From the NCBI GenBank assembly GCA_025174535.1, contig JALBUN010000045.1:124001-188000 (forward strand): 64,000 bases of DNA, read 5' to 3'. Every line of letters starts with the position of its first letter. The first letter of the stretch is position 1. This document shows positions 24,088 to 35,709 of this stretch, one piece after another. A program made the translations under genes and the position numbers. Under the pieces are notes generated by a model. That model was not told the DNA's origin. It did no database searches and was given only the letters and a program-made list of their open reading frames with translations. Origin of the DNA: Cantharellus purpuraceus. Taxonomy: Eukaryota > Basidiomycota > Agaricomycetes > Cantharellales > Hydnaceae.

Positions 24088-24586
24088 TGTTACGCACTAG
24101 GTCCGACTGGGGGTTGGAGGTTGGGTTGGAGATTGGGCTGGAGTTGGAATCGGGGTGCATTGTGGGGGTCGGAATGGACTTGGCTTCAGCTTATGTGCTG
24201 CACCCTCACTAATACCAGTGTCCAAGATTTCAGAGATGGAGTATGACTTAGATAATCAGGATCAGACTTAAGAACTAGGTGTGATTCAATATTTGAACTG
24301 GGGAATGAAGTCCCCAGTTGGGCAACTTAAATACATATTTGAAATCTAATAATAATTACTCCAGTGATGGGTCTCTGAGGCCAATGGCATTACATGAGTA
24401 TGTCTGGGTTCCTATGGTGATGCTGATGCATCAATCGGAACCGGAGATGGATGGGTGAGATCGGCAGTCACAATCAGACAGAGAAATGGAGATGTGATGG
24501 TTTCCAAATGGAGTATAGATTTCATATGCATGGGGATCTGAGTGGATCAGATGGGGATCTGGGCATTCATGAATATAGTCATAACA
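24088..24586 (-). repeat. LTR-A, 5' LTR of gypsy copy 2
   Basis: Starts TGTTATGAC at 24586 and ends GCGTAACA at 24088 on the minus strand, followed directly by GTATATTCAAACTGCC and gag. TSD TAGTA lies at 24587-24591. I cannot match the sequence after the LTR to a standard tRNA primer site. Confidence 0.9.
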
Positions 24587-24591
24587 TAGTA

Positions 24592-25347
24592 GCATTTTCT
24601 TTGGTTTTGAATGTGAGCATAAGGTTGTTGTTTGCCGATTTGCAGATGCCTTGTAATGGGTCTGGCATGGGGATGCCACTGTTCTCAGGTTTTAGAAAGA
24701 AGTCTGAGAGTAGATTGTTGCAGTGTTTTGTGAGTTCTGTTGGCAGCATTGTGATGAGGGTAGAGTGTGTTTGCATTCTTTAGTGATATGAAAATCTGCT
24801 TTTCTTGGAGATCTGGGGATGGAGTTGGGCGGGTAGGTCTGCCATTGTGTGTGATGGATGCGTATGATGGCTTGTCCACGCTGATGGCATGGTTCGCTGT
24901 TACTGCCATTTTGATGTCCACTACTGCCGACCAGAGCATATCTTGAGTGACTAGATTATTGTTTGTGTTCTCGTGTATGGCAGCGGCCTCCTCTAGGAGT
25001 TTGGTAATCACAATGAGTTGTGTTGCACCTTCCTTCCTGATGTTGTATGAGTTTGCTCTTTTGAAGTCGCCAAAAGATCATAGTGCTACTGCAAGGGCTG
25101 TTATATTAGTTTTATTACCTTCGTTGATGCCTTTTTGGGATAATATTGAGACAGGGTCCCCGGGGTCTATACTTGCTGAGGATGGAGATCTCCTTGGCCA
25201 TGTGTGGGTAGGTGCCTCCAGCGATGGTTGTGTTGTTTGCTGTGACTGAGTCTGGGTGGGTGGGATTGTTGGGGGTTGTGGGGTTGGCATGTTATGTGTG
25301 TGAGATTTAGGTATGTAAAATACTATGTTAGGAGGGGCAGCTGTCAA
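24592..25347 (-). pseudogene. LINE ORF1 N-terminal part
   Basis: Minus-strand frames read MTAAPPNIVFYIPKS, a Pro/Thr/Gln-rich stretch, then a helical segment (LLEEAAAIHENTNNN, SAVVDIKMAVT) and KSANNNLMLTFKTKENAT. The last piece continues, across the gypsy insertion, into the zinc-knuckle part at 13650-14415. The gene is split and carries stops. Together with 11107-14415 it shows that a LINE was the oldest layer of this nest. Confidence 0.65.
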
Positions 25348-25357
25348 CTTTGAGGTC

Positions 25358-25378
25358 TTTTTTTTTTTTTTTTTTTTT
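25358..25378. repeat. 21-nt T run (poly-A on the minus strand)
   Basis: Twenty-one consecutive T. On the minus strand this is a poly-A that ends the sequence 25379-25800 and immediately precedes the LINE ORF1 leader. It may be the tail of an older retroposed minus-strand sequence. Confidence 0.7.
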
Positions 25379-26728
25379 GCTTCGATCCAAGCAATATAGA
25401 CCGTGGGAGGTTGTAGTGGTATGAGATCAAGCGCCTCCCTTTGTTGTCCGAGCCAGAGCTCTCACCACTATCTGAGGCCCCTTCTTCTCTTGAAATCACC
25501 CCGCCCTCGATGTCTGATGCACATGACCCTCCTAGTGCTAATGCTAATACAGCCCCGCAGTCGGAGCCACCCGCACAGCCATAGCCACGCGTTGATGCCA
25601 CTGACACTGCAACGACGGCAGTGGCCTCAGAAAGCAAGCACCGCGAATCTTGTCCTTGCCGCTCTGCTGAAAGTCGCACAAGGACAGGAAGTCCTCTTGC
25701 AACACTTTCAAGCTGCCCAACAGAGCCTGATTAGGATCCGCTGTACACGTGCGCATTACGTTATGGCCACTTTGGTCACAATGACTGCTGGCGAATAGCA
25801 TATCGTCGAAAGAGTAGGATAGAAGTTACTGTTTTATACATTTGTTCCTGTATATATAATATTTCAAGTCTATATTTAATATTATACCACACGATACTTG
25901 AAATGTGGGATACAGAAGTGGTCCTACATCGAAGGTGACAAGGTGGCACCCCAACTGAGAAGACTGTATTGTCATCAGTTGCTTTCGGAGCCAGTTAAAT
26001 ATGAGTCCATCTCGCGGATCTCTACCAATAGTCACAAATTTTTTATTCTGTTCAAACATCAGTTAATCAGAGGGTCCAAAGAGAGGGAGTGGATAACGTG
26101 TTGACGCGTATACATTGACGACCCTCGTCAGCGACGACGTCGAAACCGGGTTAGCACACCTTGTTGCAGCTTTCCGCTTTCTACCATCAAAAGGTTCAAA
26201 AAATTTTCCCAACGGCGACGATAGGAGGGTGCGGATGATATTTCCTTTGAAAAGTCTGACTCATGATCCGACCTCGCAAGGAACTGATAAACCAGACTGC
26301 ATGAGGGTCATAGACAATGCCATCAGACTTTCTTTACCTGTTCAAGAATTTCCCCTTATCTGCCGACTGCATCCTTGAAGATGAGTAAACCTATTATTGG
26401 GTCACCATCCATCACCATCAGTGTTGGGGCGGTTATACCCTTGGTTCGGGGATAGGCATAAATTGTAATATTGCCCGCAACTGCTGCGGTGGTTCCTCGA
26501 GGTGCTGCAGCGCGCCATGACGACGGTGTTCGGAGTTTGGAATCGCTGAGAGCACGGAACTATGTGGGATACAGAATGCATACTTCTGTGTAATGAGCCG
26601 GTGGCGCAGTTTATCGGTCTTCAATGGCCGAGGCTACTAGCACACAATAGGGACCTAATAATCCACTTTTTATATCTTGGCTGTTGGTGTGGGCCTGAGC
26701 CAAACCCAAACCCACACTCCTCACGACG
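25379..26728. other. Region upstream of the O-methyltransferase gene
   Basis: 25379-25800 holds Pro/Ser/Ala-rich frames with stops on the + strand (for example PLSEAPSSLEITPP) that look like a degraded repeat-borne ORF; I cannot name it. 25801-26728 shows only short frames. TTTTTATATC near 26666-26675 is a possible TATA element about 55 nt before the methyltransferase ATG. Confidence 0.35.
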
Positions 26729-28722
26729 ATGTCAAAGCCTGCTACAGACGCTGCCCATCTTACTGAACTTGTCAACTTGATTTCGGACGCCGTCAAAGTT
26801 GTCATTTCCGAGCACTCTGCGGTTGGTGAATCTGTGCCGCCCTTGGACTCTACCGTGCCCGGCCCATTCGACTCTCCTGAGAAAGTCCCTGTCGGCCTAG
26901 GCAAGGCTCTGAAAATTATTGAAGGGGCTTGCGCTCAGCTGAACTTTACTGTGGCCAGTCCAGGACACATCGTAACCAATGTCGATATGTCATATTTTTA
27001 GCATCTGCTTCTCTGCTGACAATACATATTGATCAGAAAGCCTTTGCGGTATGTTCGACGCCTTCCTGCTAGCCATCCTACTGCATGACTGCCGCAGGTT
27101 CAAGAGCCAGCATGTATGCTCGTCGTTTCCCACGCTAGAATTGCGGATCGACTGTTGAACAAACCCGAGGGTATCCACGTTGACGTTCTGGCCAAAGAAT
27201 CTGGGCTTGACTCAGGGAAGCTCGGGCGCGTACTCCGTCTTCTTGCTACTAGACATTGCTTCAAAGAAAGTACGGTGTTTCTCCTCCTGCAGGTAAACTA
27301 TAGTAAGATTCATTTCCACAGTTAAGCCGGACGTATTCGCCAACAATCGTTTGAGCATGAAGCTCTTGTCGACGGACCCTGTCAGTAGCCTGGTGGGCCA
27401 TCTGTAATGCCATGTGCTCTGCCATCGATTATCATTACTGACACGGTTTTTTCAACCAGCACGGATGAGGCACTAAAGTCAACCGCATATCTGAACGACA
27501 CACTCGCAGATCCCAAGTCTAGCCTATCAGTACTTGCACAAGATGCTGCATTCAACCGTGCGCACGGATGCTCCTTCTTTGATTATACTGGCTCTGACAA
27601 GAGGATAAGAGATGTAAGTAAGTTCATCTGCTTTCATTGCCTCGGTAACATGGCATCCCTACAGCGCTTTGCACAAGCAATGATTGGTTGGGGAGAAGTT
27701 ACTGGAAATGCTATGCTTCCTAAAAGTGTTTCGACTGTCCATATACACTTTAATTGAAACTCACGATATCCTTAGTTTATCCGTGGGCTGACCTACCCGA
27801 GAACAGTACCATTTGTGATGTTGGTGGAGGAAATGGCCATGTTACGCTCGGGCTCATGAAGGCATTTCCTCACTTGAAAGTCACCCTTCAAGACCTGCCA
27901 GAAGTGATAGAGCAAGGAAAAGCGGTTTGTGTGTATATAACTAGTCGATTTATCTTCTGACCATACACCTTCGTTTAGCATTGGGGGAAAGAATTCCCCA
28001 GGGCTTTAGAGACCCAGAGGATACAATTCGTGGCCTTTAATTTCTTGAATGACGCTGCCGTGGAAGGATGTGATTTTTACTATGTAAGCGTTCATCTACA
28101 GTCAGCGTGTGATTATGCCCATCGCTGCACAGCTTCGACACGTATTGTATGCCCGACAAGCCTCTTGGATGATTTAATGAAACTTACTGGTACCCAGACA
28201 CAATTGGCCTCCCGCAGAGTGTTTGAAAATACTCACCAATATTCGCAAGTCCATGAAACCCTCGAGCACACTTCTCATTCGTAAGCTGGGGTGTCCATAG
28301 TATCTATGGAGACAGAATATCCCTGATGATCTGCTCTCCTGTTGTAGACGAGTTTGTTCTTCAACACATTGTCCGAGATCAGACAGCGGTGATCGATCAG
28401 GTCAATATATATACTGTATCGAAAGTCGAAAATGTCAAACCACTAATATGCATTTAATTGTTGCAGGCCCCGGAACCCCTTTTGCCTAACTATGGGATGG
28501 GAAAGGTCAGACTGTATCAACAGGACATCAATATGATGAGCCTGCTTAACAGCAAGGAGCGTACTCTTGAGGAGTTCATTGAGATGTGGTCAGTCTTGAT
28601 GTGTCCTTGACAAGGCATGACGCCTGATTCACCACATTTAATTTAGCACCCAGGCAGGATTTAGGTTTGTCAAGCTACATGACTCGGGGGAGGCAAGTCT
28701 GGTAGAATTTAGCCCAGCATGA
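26729..28722 (+). CDS. AdoMet-dependent O-methyltransferase, 13 exons, intact
   Basis: Transfers a methyl group from AdoMet to a hydroxyl of a small molecule; cytosolic by family. Exons: 26729-26971, 27037-27048, 27098-27269, 27322-27403, 27460-27613, 27665-27725, 27776-27924, 27979-28083, 28133-28146, 28198-28280, 28348-28400, 28467-28588, 28647-28722. These give 441 aa with no stop. An N-terminal winged-helix dimerisation part (RIADRLL, DVDVLAKESG-like, RVLRLLATRH) precedes the Methyltransf_2 domain. AdoMet motif I is CDVGGGNGHV (Cys255 to Val264), the acidic ribose-binding residue is in LQDLPEVI, and the catalytic His332 is in LHNWPPAEC (usual form HDW). The end is the usual FRFVKL...LVEFSPA. 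It resembles fungal sterigmatocystin-type O-methyltransferases, but the substrate is unknown. Two micro-exons (12 and 14 nt) need RNA support. Confidence 0.9.
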
Positions 28723-29023
28723 TTTAAATAGAACTGCTGATGATTGCAGCTGTTTGAGGAATAATGTAGATGTGATGTAGTAGAAATTAGTACAATTTGC
28801 CTCAGAGCCGATTTTACAAGTTCACTCATGCTAGCTTATCTGCTGCAACTTTCTCTCTCACAAAACTGTGCTAACATAAGCAACTTATCATGTTGTAATC
28901 TAGGCAGAGAGAGAGAGAGAGAGATCAATTAGGGTGCTCAAAGCATTTGTGCACTTATGGTGCACTTTTACTATAGTACATTGTTTGACCAGGCCCACTA
29001 TCTGCAGGAGTAATGTAGATGTA
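28723..29023. other. Intergenic region with an (AG)n microsatellite
   Basis: AG dinucleotide run at about 28906-28924. Otherwise nothing recognisable between the methyltransferase stop and the LTR-A. Confidence 0.5.
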
Positions 29024-29559
29024 TGTTATGACTATATTCATTAACGCCCAGATCCCCGTCCGATCCACCCAGATCCCCACGCATATGAAATCTATACTCC
29101 ATTTGGAAACCGCCACGTCTCCATTTACCTGTCCGATTGTCACCGCTGATTCCACCCATCCGTCTCCAGTTCCGATTGATGCATCAGCATCACCATAGGA
29201 ACCTGGACATCTGTCCCCGTTGGACTCAGACATACTCATGTAAGGCTGTCAGCCTCGGAGACCCATCACCGGAGTAATTATTATTAGATTTCAAATATGT
29301 ATTTAAGTTGCCTGACTGGGGACTTCATTCCCCAGTTTGAATATCAAATCACGCCTAGTTCGTCCGATCCTAACTATCTAAGTTGTACTCTGTCTCCGAA
29401 ATCTCAGACACTGGTATTAGTGAGGGCGCAGCACATAAGCTGAAGCCAAGTCCATTCTGATCCCCACGACGTACCCCGACTCAATCTCTGACTCCAACCC
29501 AATCTCCAACCCAACCTCCAACCCAACCTCTAACCCCCAGTCGGACCTAGTGCATAACA
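29024..29559 (+). repeat. LTR-A, 5' LTR of gypsy copy 3
   Basis: Starts TGTTATGAC and ends GCATAACA. It is followed by GTATATTTGAACTGCC and gag, the same junction as in copy 2. The matching 3' LTR is not found. Confidence 0.85.
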
Positions 29560-32201
29560 GTATATTTGAACTGCCATACTCACTCCTACCAATGCCACAA
29601 TCCACCGCCAATTCTGAACACGCACAAACCGTCGAGGTGCCCACTCCCAGCATCGACACCATCCCCAAGGTCATTGAAGAACCAATGGACCACATAGAGG
29701 CCGTCAATGAAGAAGACGACACTCCACCCTCCCCAAATCTGGTGCAAGCCATCTCCCTGCTCACCAGCAGCATCTGTACCCCACAAGCTCCTAAGTCCCA
29801 GACCAAGATCTGAGAACCCAACCCATTTGATGGCTCCGATCTGCGAAAGCTCCAGCCATTCTTGGTGCAATGTCGGTTGAATTTCCGTGACCACCTTGAC
29901 ACGTTCACATCCGATCAGGCGAAGGTCACCTTTGCCATGTCCTATCTCAAGGGCACTGCACCGGACTACTTTGAGCCAGCACTCATGGACGACTCCGATG
30001 ACCCGATATGGTCAGAAGACTACTCTGACTTCATCTCCGAACTTCAGACCAATTTTGGTCCTTACAACCCCAAGGCCAACACTGAGAATGAACTTGATCT
30101 GCTTCGGATGAAGGAAAATCACAAAATCACAAAATACATTGTGAGTTTCCAGCAGCTAGCCCCGAAAGTCCAATGGGGCGATGTTGGTTCGCTTAAGGAA
30201 TAGATCCTATAAGCCTGCGCGCAACAGTCCTAGCAAACAGACGGTGTGTAACGCAGTTGTTCAGCACTCCAAAGATCAATCAGGGCGAGGGGTACGTAAC
30301 AGGGAAGTGGGATAGTGCTCTGTGGTTGGATGAGGATGGGAGCAAAAGGTCGGTCCCGATGGCTGATCGTGCTCTGTGACTGGATGACAATGCGGAGCCC
30401 GGTTGGGAGGTACGCGAAAGCTGGTTTCAGGAGAATCAACCTCTCGGTGGCGGAGGGAAATCTGATCGTTGAACCAAGGTGTTTTACCTCAGTGTAGAGA
30501 TGATGGATTGTGATGTAGAGCATAGAGCGTAGACTTAGAGCGTGGACTTTGACTTTAGAGCGTTGGCTGAAAACTTGTTGATTTATTCCAAAGGCGAAGA
30601 CTAGCGCCCTTTTATATACAAATCCCCAGGGCACAACGACACAATATGAGGAGCAAATGATGCAATATGATGCAAGAAATGCTGATCAAGCCAGCTGATG
30701 AAGCGTGTGAAGTTGAACTACTAAAGGGGAAATCATGGAGAAATGAAACGACAGATAGGGGTAATCTTTGTAAGAATAGGGGGTGATGAGTAATAAAAGA
30801 ACCAAAAATAGAACAAGGATGAGTAAGTCGTGTATGAATGAATTAAAAGATGAAACAGGGGTGAGTCATATAAAAGAACAATAGAAACGTCCACCAATAC
30901 CATCTTCCCTACAGCTCCGAAGGTTAATTGACCCTGAGTCACATGAGGACTTCAGTCAGCATCCACAACAAATACTCCTTATTGTCTTAGTGATCCGTCT
31001 CCATATGGTATCCCGCTCCAAGAGTATTTGGTCCCTTTGCCTGACACGATGTAACCTGAGTCGGATTGAAGTGGGAGGATAGGTCAGCGATGGCGACTGA
31101 AATTCCACCTCATGTTCGACTCTTCTATCCGTGTTACGATATAGAGGTGAAATGTTGAGGAATGTATATGGTTCAACGGAATTGTGAAAGAATATGGGAT
31201 CGCCAATGGCATAAGAGAGACATGGTGGGGATCTTGGACGCTGAAAGAGTTTTGGAAGTATTTTGACACGTGGAGGTGGCTTAACATGCCCGTGGAGCTC
31301 GGCGTATTTTTGATAGTCCTCTGTGTCCAGAGACCAGTGTGACGTATTATTAGAAGCAATGTTGGAGAGGGGAATAGAATGGGAAGCCATGTGAATGATG
31401 ATGAAAAAATCGGTGTGAATAGAAGGCTGATAATGATCGATGGCGATGAAACACGAGTGACGATCAATGGCTAGAATTAGAGACTGAGGTGGAGAGGGAG
31501 TTGCGGCGCTATTTAAAAGTTGATACGAAAAGATGCTGGCGGAGTTGGACTGTCAGAGTGGTTCGATATGCATCCTCGATGCATCCTGGCTCGTCATCTG
31601 TCAGAGTGGTTCGATATGCGTCCTCGATGCGTCCTGGCTCGTCAGCGACACCGCACTCTGACGCCAACTTTACATTGGTCTCCCATCTCACATCAAGGAT
31701 GAGATATCATGCATCGGTAAACCAGATACTTTGGTAAACCTTGGCAAACTCGCCCAATCCATCAACACCCGTTATTGGGAATGTCAATCTGAGGTCTCCT
31801 GTGAAAATTCAGCCAACAACAAATCGGACAAATCGTCAGACAAGACCCCAAAGTCCAACAAGGGGTCCGATAAGAAGAGCACCACCAACTCAGGCCAGAA
31901 GTCAAACACTGGTAATGCTGCTGCTTCCAGTTCTGGTTAGAACAACTCTGGAACCAGCAATAACTCCAGAGCCCGCAAGAGCACTCCGGACCTCTCCACC
32001 AAGTTGGGGAAAGATGGAAAACTTACCCAGCAGGAACGCCAGCGCCGCATGGACAACAACCTCTGTCGGTTCTGCAGAAAACCTGGCCACCAAGCCAAGG
32101 ATTGCAACAAGGCAACCTCGTCCACAGCAAAGGCAAAGGGCTGTGCCGCCAATGCCATGACAGACAAGTCTGACGCTAAAGCGACGGACCCAAAAAAATA
32201 G
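29560..32201 (+). pseudogene. Gypsy copy 3 gag, interrupted by LTR-B
   Basis: The N-terminal acidic segment and capsid-like domain run to 30177. LTR-B (30182-31644) is inserted with TSD GCGA. Gag resumes at 31645 (GLPSHIKDEIS), then a Ser/Lys/Asn-rich linker and the zinc knuckle CRFCRKPGHQAKDC (32064-32105). TGA codons at 29811-29813 and 31659-31661 match those of copy 2. A further TAG lies near 31938, where copy 2 has a Gln codon. Gag would package element RNA in intracellular particles; this copy cannot make it in one piece. Confidence 0.8.
30182..31644 (-). repeat. LTR-B, solo LTR with TSD GCGA, in gag
   Basis: The ends are as in the copy at 19042. Flanked by GCGA at 30178-30181 and 31645-31648. 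It is about 150 bp longer than that copy, because of an internal block near 31020-31140 and a tandem duplication of ~57 bp at its TGACGAGCC end. Confidence 0.85.
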
Positions 32202-34296
32202 TAAGCAGTCCTCTAGCCTCCATATGGGCTGAGGGCTGCGTTGGTACTCCCCATATGATGAACGAGGTCCGCCTGAACGCATCCACTCTTTCCCACTCTG
32301 ACTCCCTTACCCTCTTCATCTACTCCAACTCCATTCCCAATACCACTATCCAAGCATTAATTGACTCTGGTTCTACTCACTGTTTCCTCAATTCCTCTTT
32401 TTCCAATTTACATAAACTCCATACATACACCATAACTCCGATATTGCTCCGATTATTTGATGGCACTACTAATGCTGTTATTTCATGAGCTATAGATCTG
32501 TCTATCCATTTTTCTGTTGGAAAAATCCAGAAACTTACATTCTATGTTACTCCGCTTGACTCCAGCTGTTCTGTTTCTCAGACATAATTGGCTCACCCGC
32601 TACAATCTGTTGATTGACTGGGCATTGGGCCACATCACATTCTGTTCTCCAGTGCAGGCTGTGTCATCCCTGATGTCACCAGCAACTATAGGTGTGAAAT
32701 TATCTTCTGCCTCTGCTGACTCTGCTCCAATAGATACTCCATCTACCCCTCCATCTATATTGATGGTGGACACTATGGTCTTCACCAGACTAAAGCAAAC
32801 TAGATGGCTCTCACATGTTCCAGGTTCACCTCTCTGATCCGATATTCCTCGCTGCTTATTCCGCCCGATCAACTCCACCAGACCTATCTATGGTTCCTAA
32901 GGAGTATCATGAGTTTGCTGACTCCCTAGCAGAACACTGACCATACAATCTCAAGATTGAGTTGGATGACAACTCCACCCCTCTGCTTGGCCCTATCTAC
33001 TCGCTATCCCAAAAAGAGCTACTGGCTCTCTGAACATTCATAGATGAGAACTTGGCCATGGGCTTCATCCGCCCATCCTTATCGCCCCATGGAGCTCTGG
33101 TCCTATTTGTCCACAAAAAGGATGGATCACTCCATCTATGCATCAACTTCTGTGGACTTAACAAGATCACTAAGAAAGACTGATACCCAATACCCCACAC
33201 TGCGGACCTACTTGAGAGTCTGCGAAAGGCTAAGATCTATTCCAAAATAGATCTCCAACATGCCTACCATCTAGTCTGCATCTGAGAAGGCGATGAGTGG
33301 AAAACGACTTTCCGCACTCAATATGGATCCTTCAAATGGTGTGTCATGCCCTTCAGACTAACCAATGCTCTGGCCGCCTTCCAGAGGTTCATCAATGATA
33401 CCTTCACCAACCTCCTTGATGTGACTGTCCTTGTTTACTTAGACGACATTTTGGTATATTTGGATAACAAAGAAGAGCATCGGACACATGTCCGAGAAGT
33501 ACTCCGATGCCTCCAAAAGCATGGCCTCTTCGCCCATGCTGACAAATGTGAATTCCACTCCGACTCAGTCGAGTATCTAGGCTATATCCTATCCCCTGCA
33601 GGACTGACAATGTCCGATGACAAAATCAAAGCCATACAGGAATGGCCGGAACCACGGAAAGTCAAAGACATACAGTCCTTCCTGGGGTTCGCCAACTTTT
33701 ACCGCTGCTTCATTTACGGCTACTCCAATATCACCATTCCACTCACCCAACTCACTAGGAAGGGTACCCAATGGAATTTCACTGACGAATGTAGACAGAG
33801 CTTTGAGACCTTGAAAAAGGCCTTTACTTCCACTCCGATACTGACTCATTGGGTTCCAGATGTTCCTATCCTATTAGAGACTGATGCCTCCAACTATGCA
33901 CTTGCTGCAATCCTGTCCATCATCTGGAGAGATGATGGACAAGTCCATCCAATCACTTTTCACTTGCGTACATTTATGCCCCCCGAACTGAACTATGACG
34001 TCCATGACAAAGAGCTCCTTGCCATATATGAAGCCTTCCAGATATGGAGACACTACCTTGAAGGCCCCTCTGATCCGGTGGATGTCATAATGGACCACAA
34101 GAACTTGGAATACTTCTCCACAACAAAGCTGCTCACCCGGAGACAGGTCTGATGGTCCAAATACCTGTCTCAGGTCAATCTCATTATCCGTTTCCAACCT
34201 GGTCGACTCGGAGCAAAGCCCGACGCGTTAACTAGACGCTGGGACGTCTACCCTAAAGAGGGGAGTAGTGACTATGCCACTGTAAACCCACACAAC
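32202..34296 (+). pseudogene. Gypsy copy 3 protease, reverse transcriptase and RNase H
   Basis: Protease ALIDSGSTHCF lies near 32350-32385. The RT has [13 protein letters not shown], then a long open part from 33346 (MPFRLTNALAAFQRFIND) with the YLDD active site at about 33436-33447. RNase H contains ETDASNYALA and YDVHDKELLAIYEAFQIWRHYL. The region ends KPDALTRRWDVYP just before the break at 34296. TGA codons at 32938-32940, 33031-33033 and 33283-33285 recur at the same places in copy 2, while the one near 34150 does not. Integrase is displaced and inverted (34618-34992). Confidence 0.8.
33580..34296 (+). repeat. Left arm of a 717-bp inverted repeat
   Basis: It carries the end of RT and RNase H of gypsy copy 3. 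It matches 34993-35709 in reverse complement over the same length, with only a few differences by eye. Confidence 0.9.
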
Positions 34297-34617
34297 TATT
34301 CAAACTGGGGAATGAAGTCCCCAGTTGGACAACTTAAATACATATTTGAAATCTAATAATAATTACTCCGGTGATGGGTCTCCGAGGCCAACAGCCTTAC
34401 ATGAGTATGTCCAAGTCTGATGGGGACAGATGTCCAGGTTCCTATGGTGATGCTGATGCATCAATCGGAACCAGAGACGGATGGGTGGAATCGGCAGTGA
34501 CAATTGGACAGGTAAAATGGAGATGTGGTGGTTTCCAAATGGAGTATAGATTTCATATGCATGGGGACCTGAGTGGATCGGACAGGGATCTGGGCGTTAA
34601 TGAATATAGTCATAACA
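34297..34617 (-). repeat. LTR-A, first part, in the spacer of the inverted repeat
   Basis: Starts TGTTATGAC at 34617 on the minus strand and stops after the hairpin (CCCCAGTTTGAA). The remaining part of the same LTR lies at 35710-35894 in the opposite direction. The target duplication ACTAC is seen at 34618-34622 (as GTAGT) and at 35895-35899. Confidence 0.8.
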
Positions 34618-34992
34618 GTAGTGTTGAATGTATTCTCGCATTTTTGGCCATACATAGTCCCGTCGGATTAACCCTTGTGTGTGGTTTTGCCTGAAATGGC
34701 CAGAGATCAGGTGATCATGGTAATACTGCAAAACTCAGAGTCAGAGACCATTGGCATCAGGGATGTATATCTGGTCATTGTGTTGGAGGTGTCCTTTGGG
34801 GTCAAGTGACCACTTTGGATCAGAAGGGTTGTCCAAGTGTTTAACTGCAACAGGATTGGATCAGAGTGATGAGCAGATGTTGGAGTGGAGTTGGTCGATG
34901 TCCATAATGGTGACAGCTTGGAGGGTGGGAGTCATGAGGGTGGATGCTCATAGGGACGATGCCAGCTGCTTGTTAGTGAACACAGGACAAAG
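34618..34992 (-). pseudogene. Gypsy copy 3 integrase N-terminal part, inverted
   Basis: The minus strand codes the region between RNase H and the integrase zinc finger and corresponds to about 20570-20960 of copy 2. It ends at the solo LTR-A insertion site. Frames are shifted; no catalytic core. Confidence 0.6.
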
Positions 34993-35709
34993 GTTGTGTG
35001 GGTTTACAGTGGCATAGTCACTACTCCCCTCTTTAGGGTAGACGTCCCAGCGTCTAGTTAACGCGTCGGGCTTTGCTCCGAGTCGACCAGGTTGGAAACG
35101 GATAATGAGATTGACCTGAGACAGGTATTTGGACCATCAGACCTGTCTCCGGGTGAGCAGCTTTGTTGTGGAGAAGTATTCCAAGTTCTTGTGGTCCATT
35201 ATGACATCCACCGGATCAGAGGGGCCTTCAAGGTAGTGTCTCCATATCTGGAAGGCTTCATATATGGCAAGGAGCTCTTTGTCATGGACGTCATAGTTCA
35301 GTTCGGGGGGCATAAATGTACGCAAGTGAAAAGTGATTGGATGGACTTGTCCATCATCTCTCCAGATGATGGACAGGATTGCAGCAAGTGCATAGTTGGA
35401 GGCATCAGTCTCTAATAGGATAGGAACATCTGGAACCCAATGAGTCAGTATCGGAGTGGAAGTAAAGGCCTTTTTCAAGGTCTCAAAGCTCTGTCTACAT
35501 TCGTCAGTGAAATTCCATTGGGTACCCTTCCTAGTGAGTTGGGTGAGTGGAATGGTGATATTGGAGTAGCCGTAAATGAAGCAGCGGTAAAAGTTGGCGA
35601 ACCCCAGGAAGGACTGTATGTCTTTGACTTTCCGTGGTTCCGGCCATTCCTGTATGGCTTTGATTTTGTCATTGGACATTGTCAGTCCTGTGGGGGATAG
35701 GATATAGCC
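34993..35709 (-). repeat. Right arm of the 717-bp inverted repeat
   Basis: Reverse complement of 33580-34296, again carrying RT and RNase H (KIKAIQEWPEP, ETDASNYALA). It also shares the TGA that copy 2 lacks. That places the duplication after this mutation. Confidence 0.9.

Larger units (their letters stand above)
14416..24591 (-). mobile_element. Full-length Ty3/gypsy chromovirus with antisense ORFX (gypsy-A, copy 2)
   Basis: The element is bounded by LTR-A copies at 14421-14942 and 24088-24586 in the same orientation, with TSD TAGTA on both sides (14416-14420 and 24587-24591). It is inserted in LINE ORF1. In minus-strand order it has 5' LTR, gag, PR, RT, RNase H, IN, chromodomain, antisense ORFX, polypurine tract and 3' LTR. 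Later insertions are two solo LTR-A in ORFX and one LTR-B in integrase. Without them the element is about 7.8 kb. All frames are broken. Confidence 0.9.

Noticed and set aside
25403..25798. 131-codon ORF near the poly-T run
   Set aside because: Alternative frames on both strands are equally open, and composition suggests a degraded repeat. No motif supports a gene.
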